DNA of 64,000 bases from Martelella mediterranea DSM 17316 (lineage in GTDB: Bacteria; Pseudomonadota; Alphaproteobacteria; Rhizobiales; Rhizobiaceae). Each line of letters starts with the position of its first letter. Within the stretch, counting starts at the first letter, position 1. The DNA lies in the NCBI RefSeq assembly GCF_002043005.1, contig NZ_CP020330.1, forward strand, positions 1,386,501 to 1,450,500. The letters are read 5' to 3'. The notes below the pieces were generated by a model. The model did not search any database. It saw only the letters and a list, made by a program, of their open reading frames with translations, and was not told the origin of the DNA. A program made the translations under genes and the position numbers. Of the stretch, positions 63,699 through 64,000 are shown piece by piece.

Positions 63699-63965
63699 AT
63701 GAAGGCATCGAAGTTTTCGGACGCCCAGAAGGTGTTTATTCTGAAGCAGGGGGATGACGGTGTGCCTGTGGCGGAGATTTGCCGCAAGGCCGGGATCAGC
63801 CAGGCGACCTACTTCAACTGGAAGAAAAAATACGCAGGTCTTCTGCCTGACGAGATGCGCCGGCTGAAAGCTTTGGAAGATGAGAATGCGAAACTGAAGC
63901 GGATCGTGGCGGACCTGACGCTGGACCGCGAGATGCTTCAGGATGTCATCCGCCGAAAGCTCTGA
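63699..63965 (+). CDS. IS3-family transposase OrfA
   Basis: An 88-residue helix-turn-helix protein. It starts MKASKFSDAQKVFILKQGDD, has the HTH EICRKAGISQATYFNWKKKY near residues 26-45, and a leucine-zipper-like helix (LKALEDENAKLKRIVADLTL) typical of IS3 OrfA. It binds the element ends and forms the OrfAB transposase by -1 frameshifting. GGAAGAG precedes ATG 63699; the frame is open to 63645 but those codons are unlike the family. Confidence 0.93.
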   Translation: MKASKFSDAQKVFILKQGDDGVPVAEICRKAGISQATYFNWKKKYAGLLPDEMRRLKALEDENAKLKRIVADLTLDREMLQDVIRRKL

Positions 63966-64000
63966 GGCCTGCCCGAACGCGCAAGCTTGTGGATGGGATG
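63959..64000 (+). CDS. IS3-family transposase OrfB (first codons only)
   Basis: In the -1 frame relative to orfA, the sequence reads ALRPARTRKLVDGM up to the window edge, the usual junction of OrfB in IS407-group elements. The DDE catalytic core lies outside the window. Expression is expected by a -1 frameshift near the end of orfA (around CCGAAAGC). Confidence 0.7.

Larger units (their letters stand above)
63630..64000 (+). mobile_element. IS3-family insertion sequence, 5' part (truncated by window)
   Basis: The element holds orfA and the first codons of orfB in the arrangement of IS3-family members, probably of the IS407 group. The left end is uncertain: TGAAAACTGG at 63630 is a candidate because IS3 ends begin with TG, but the right end is outside the window, so the terminal repeats cannot be compared. 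The element lies 78 bases or more after the large glycosyltransferase gene and marks the edge of the polysaccharide island. Confidence 0.65.

Overview
The window comes from a GC-rich alphaproteobacterium of the Rhizobiales (Rhizobiaceae, Aurantimonadaceae or similar). The evidence is the urt-ure layout, the lysC-ptsP-prfA-prmC-DUF4167 block, an NAD-linked FdsGBAD formate dehydrogenase, a reductive pyrimidine pathway under a RutR-like regulator, and intergenic palindromes that resemble rhizobial RIME elements. The species cannot be fixed from the sequence alone. Most of the window has normal chromosomal gene density with many ATGA stop/start overlaps. The last 8 kb looks different and is probably acquired.

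Region 1 (1-9.5 kb) holds urea uptake and hydrolysis. It runs from the end of urtC through urtD, urtE, ureD, ureA, ureB, a GFA-fold zinc protein, ureC, a peroxiredoxin, ureE, ureF and ureG. A convergent Fnr-type regulator gene follows, with a perfect TTGAT-N4-ATCAA box in its upstream region. Region 2 (9.6-14.1 kb) is a two-gene RND efflux system on the minus strand.

Region 3 (14.4-29.6 kb) is a pyrimidine-scavenging locus, mostly on the minus strand. It contains an NMT1-type ABC transporter, a NUDIX hydrolase, a LysE exporter, dihydropyrimidinase, a DUF559 endonuclease, N-carbamoyl-beta-alanine amidohydrolase, rutR, a CHASE-PAS-GGDEF-EAL protein, and preA/preT. RutR-like operator sequences lie in front of the amidohydrolase/rutR pair and in front of preT. 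The pathway releases ammonia and beta-alanine, so regions 1 and 3 are both nitrogen-acquisition modules.

Region 4 (29.8-38.3 kb) carries a 2-hydroxyacid dehydrogenase, two small single-span membrane proteins, pncB, a GNAT acetyltransferase, and a cobalamin riboswitch heading a btuB-btuF-btuC-btuD B12 uptake operon. Region 5 (38.5-48.9 kb) is housekeeping: lysC, ptsP (nitrogen PTS enzyme I), prfA, prmC, a DUF4167 protein, cmk, rpsA and a DUF1275 membrane protein. Region 6 (49.2-55.4 kb) is formate dehydrogenase fdsGBA-fdsD behind a LysR regulator, without fdhD in its usual place.

Region 7 (55.5-64 kb) is a lower-GC surface-polysaccharide island. It has a GtrA flippase-like protein, a GtrB glycosyltransferase, a GtrII-type glucosyltransferase, and a 1429-residue protein combining a methyltransferase, a coiled coil, an RgpF-like domain and two glycosyltransferase domains. 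It ends in an IS3-family element cut by the window edge. No rRNA, tRNA or CRISPR array was seen.
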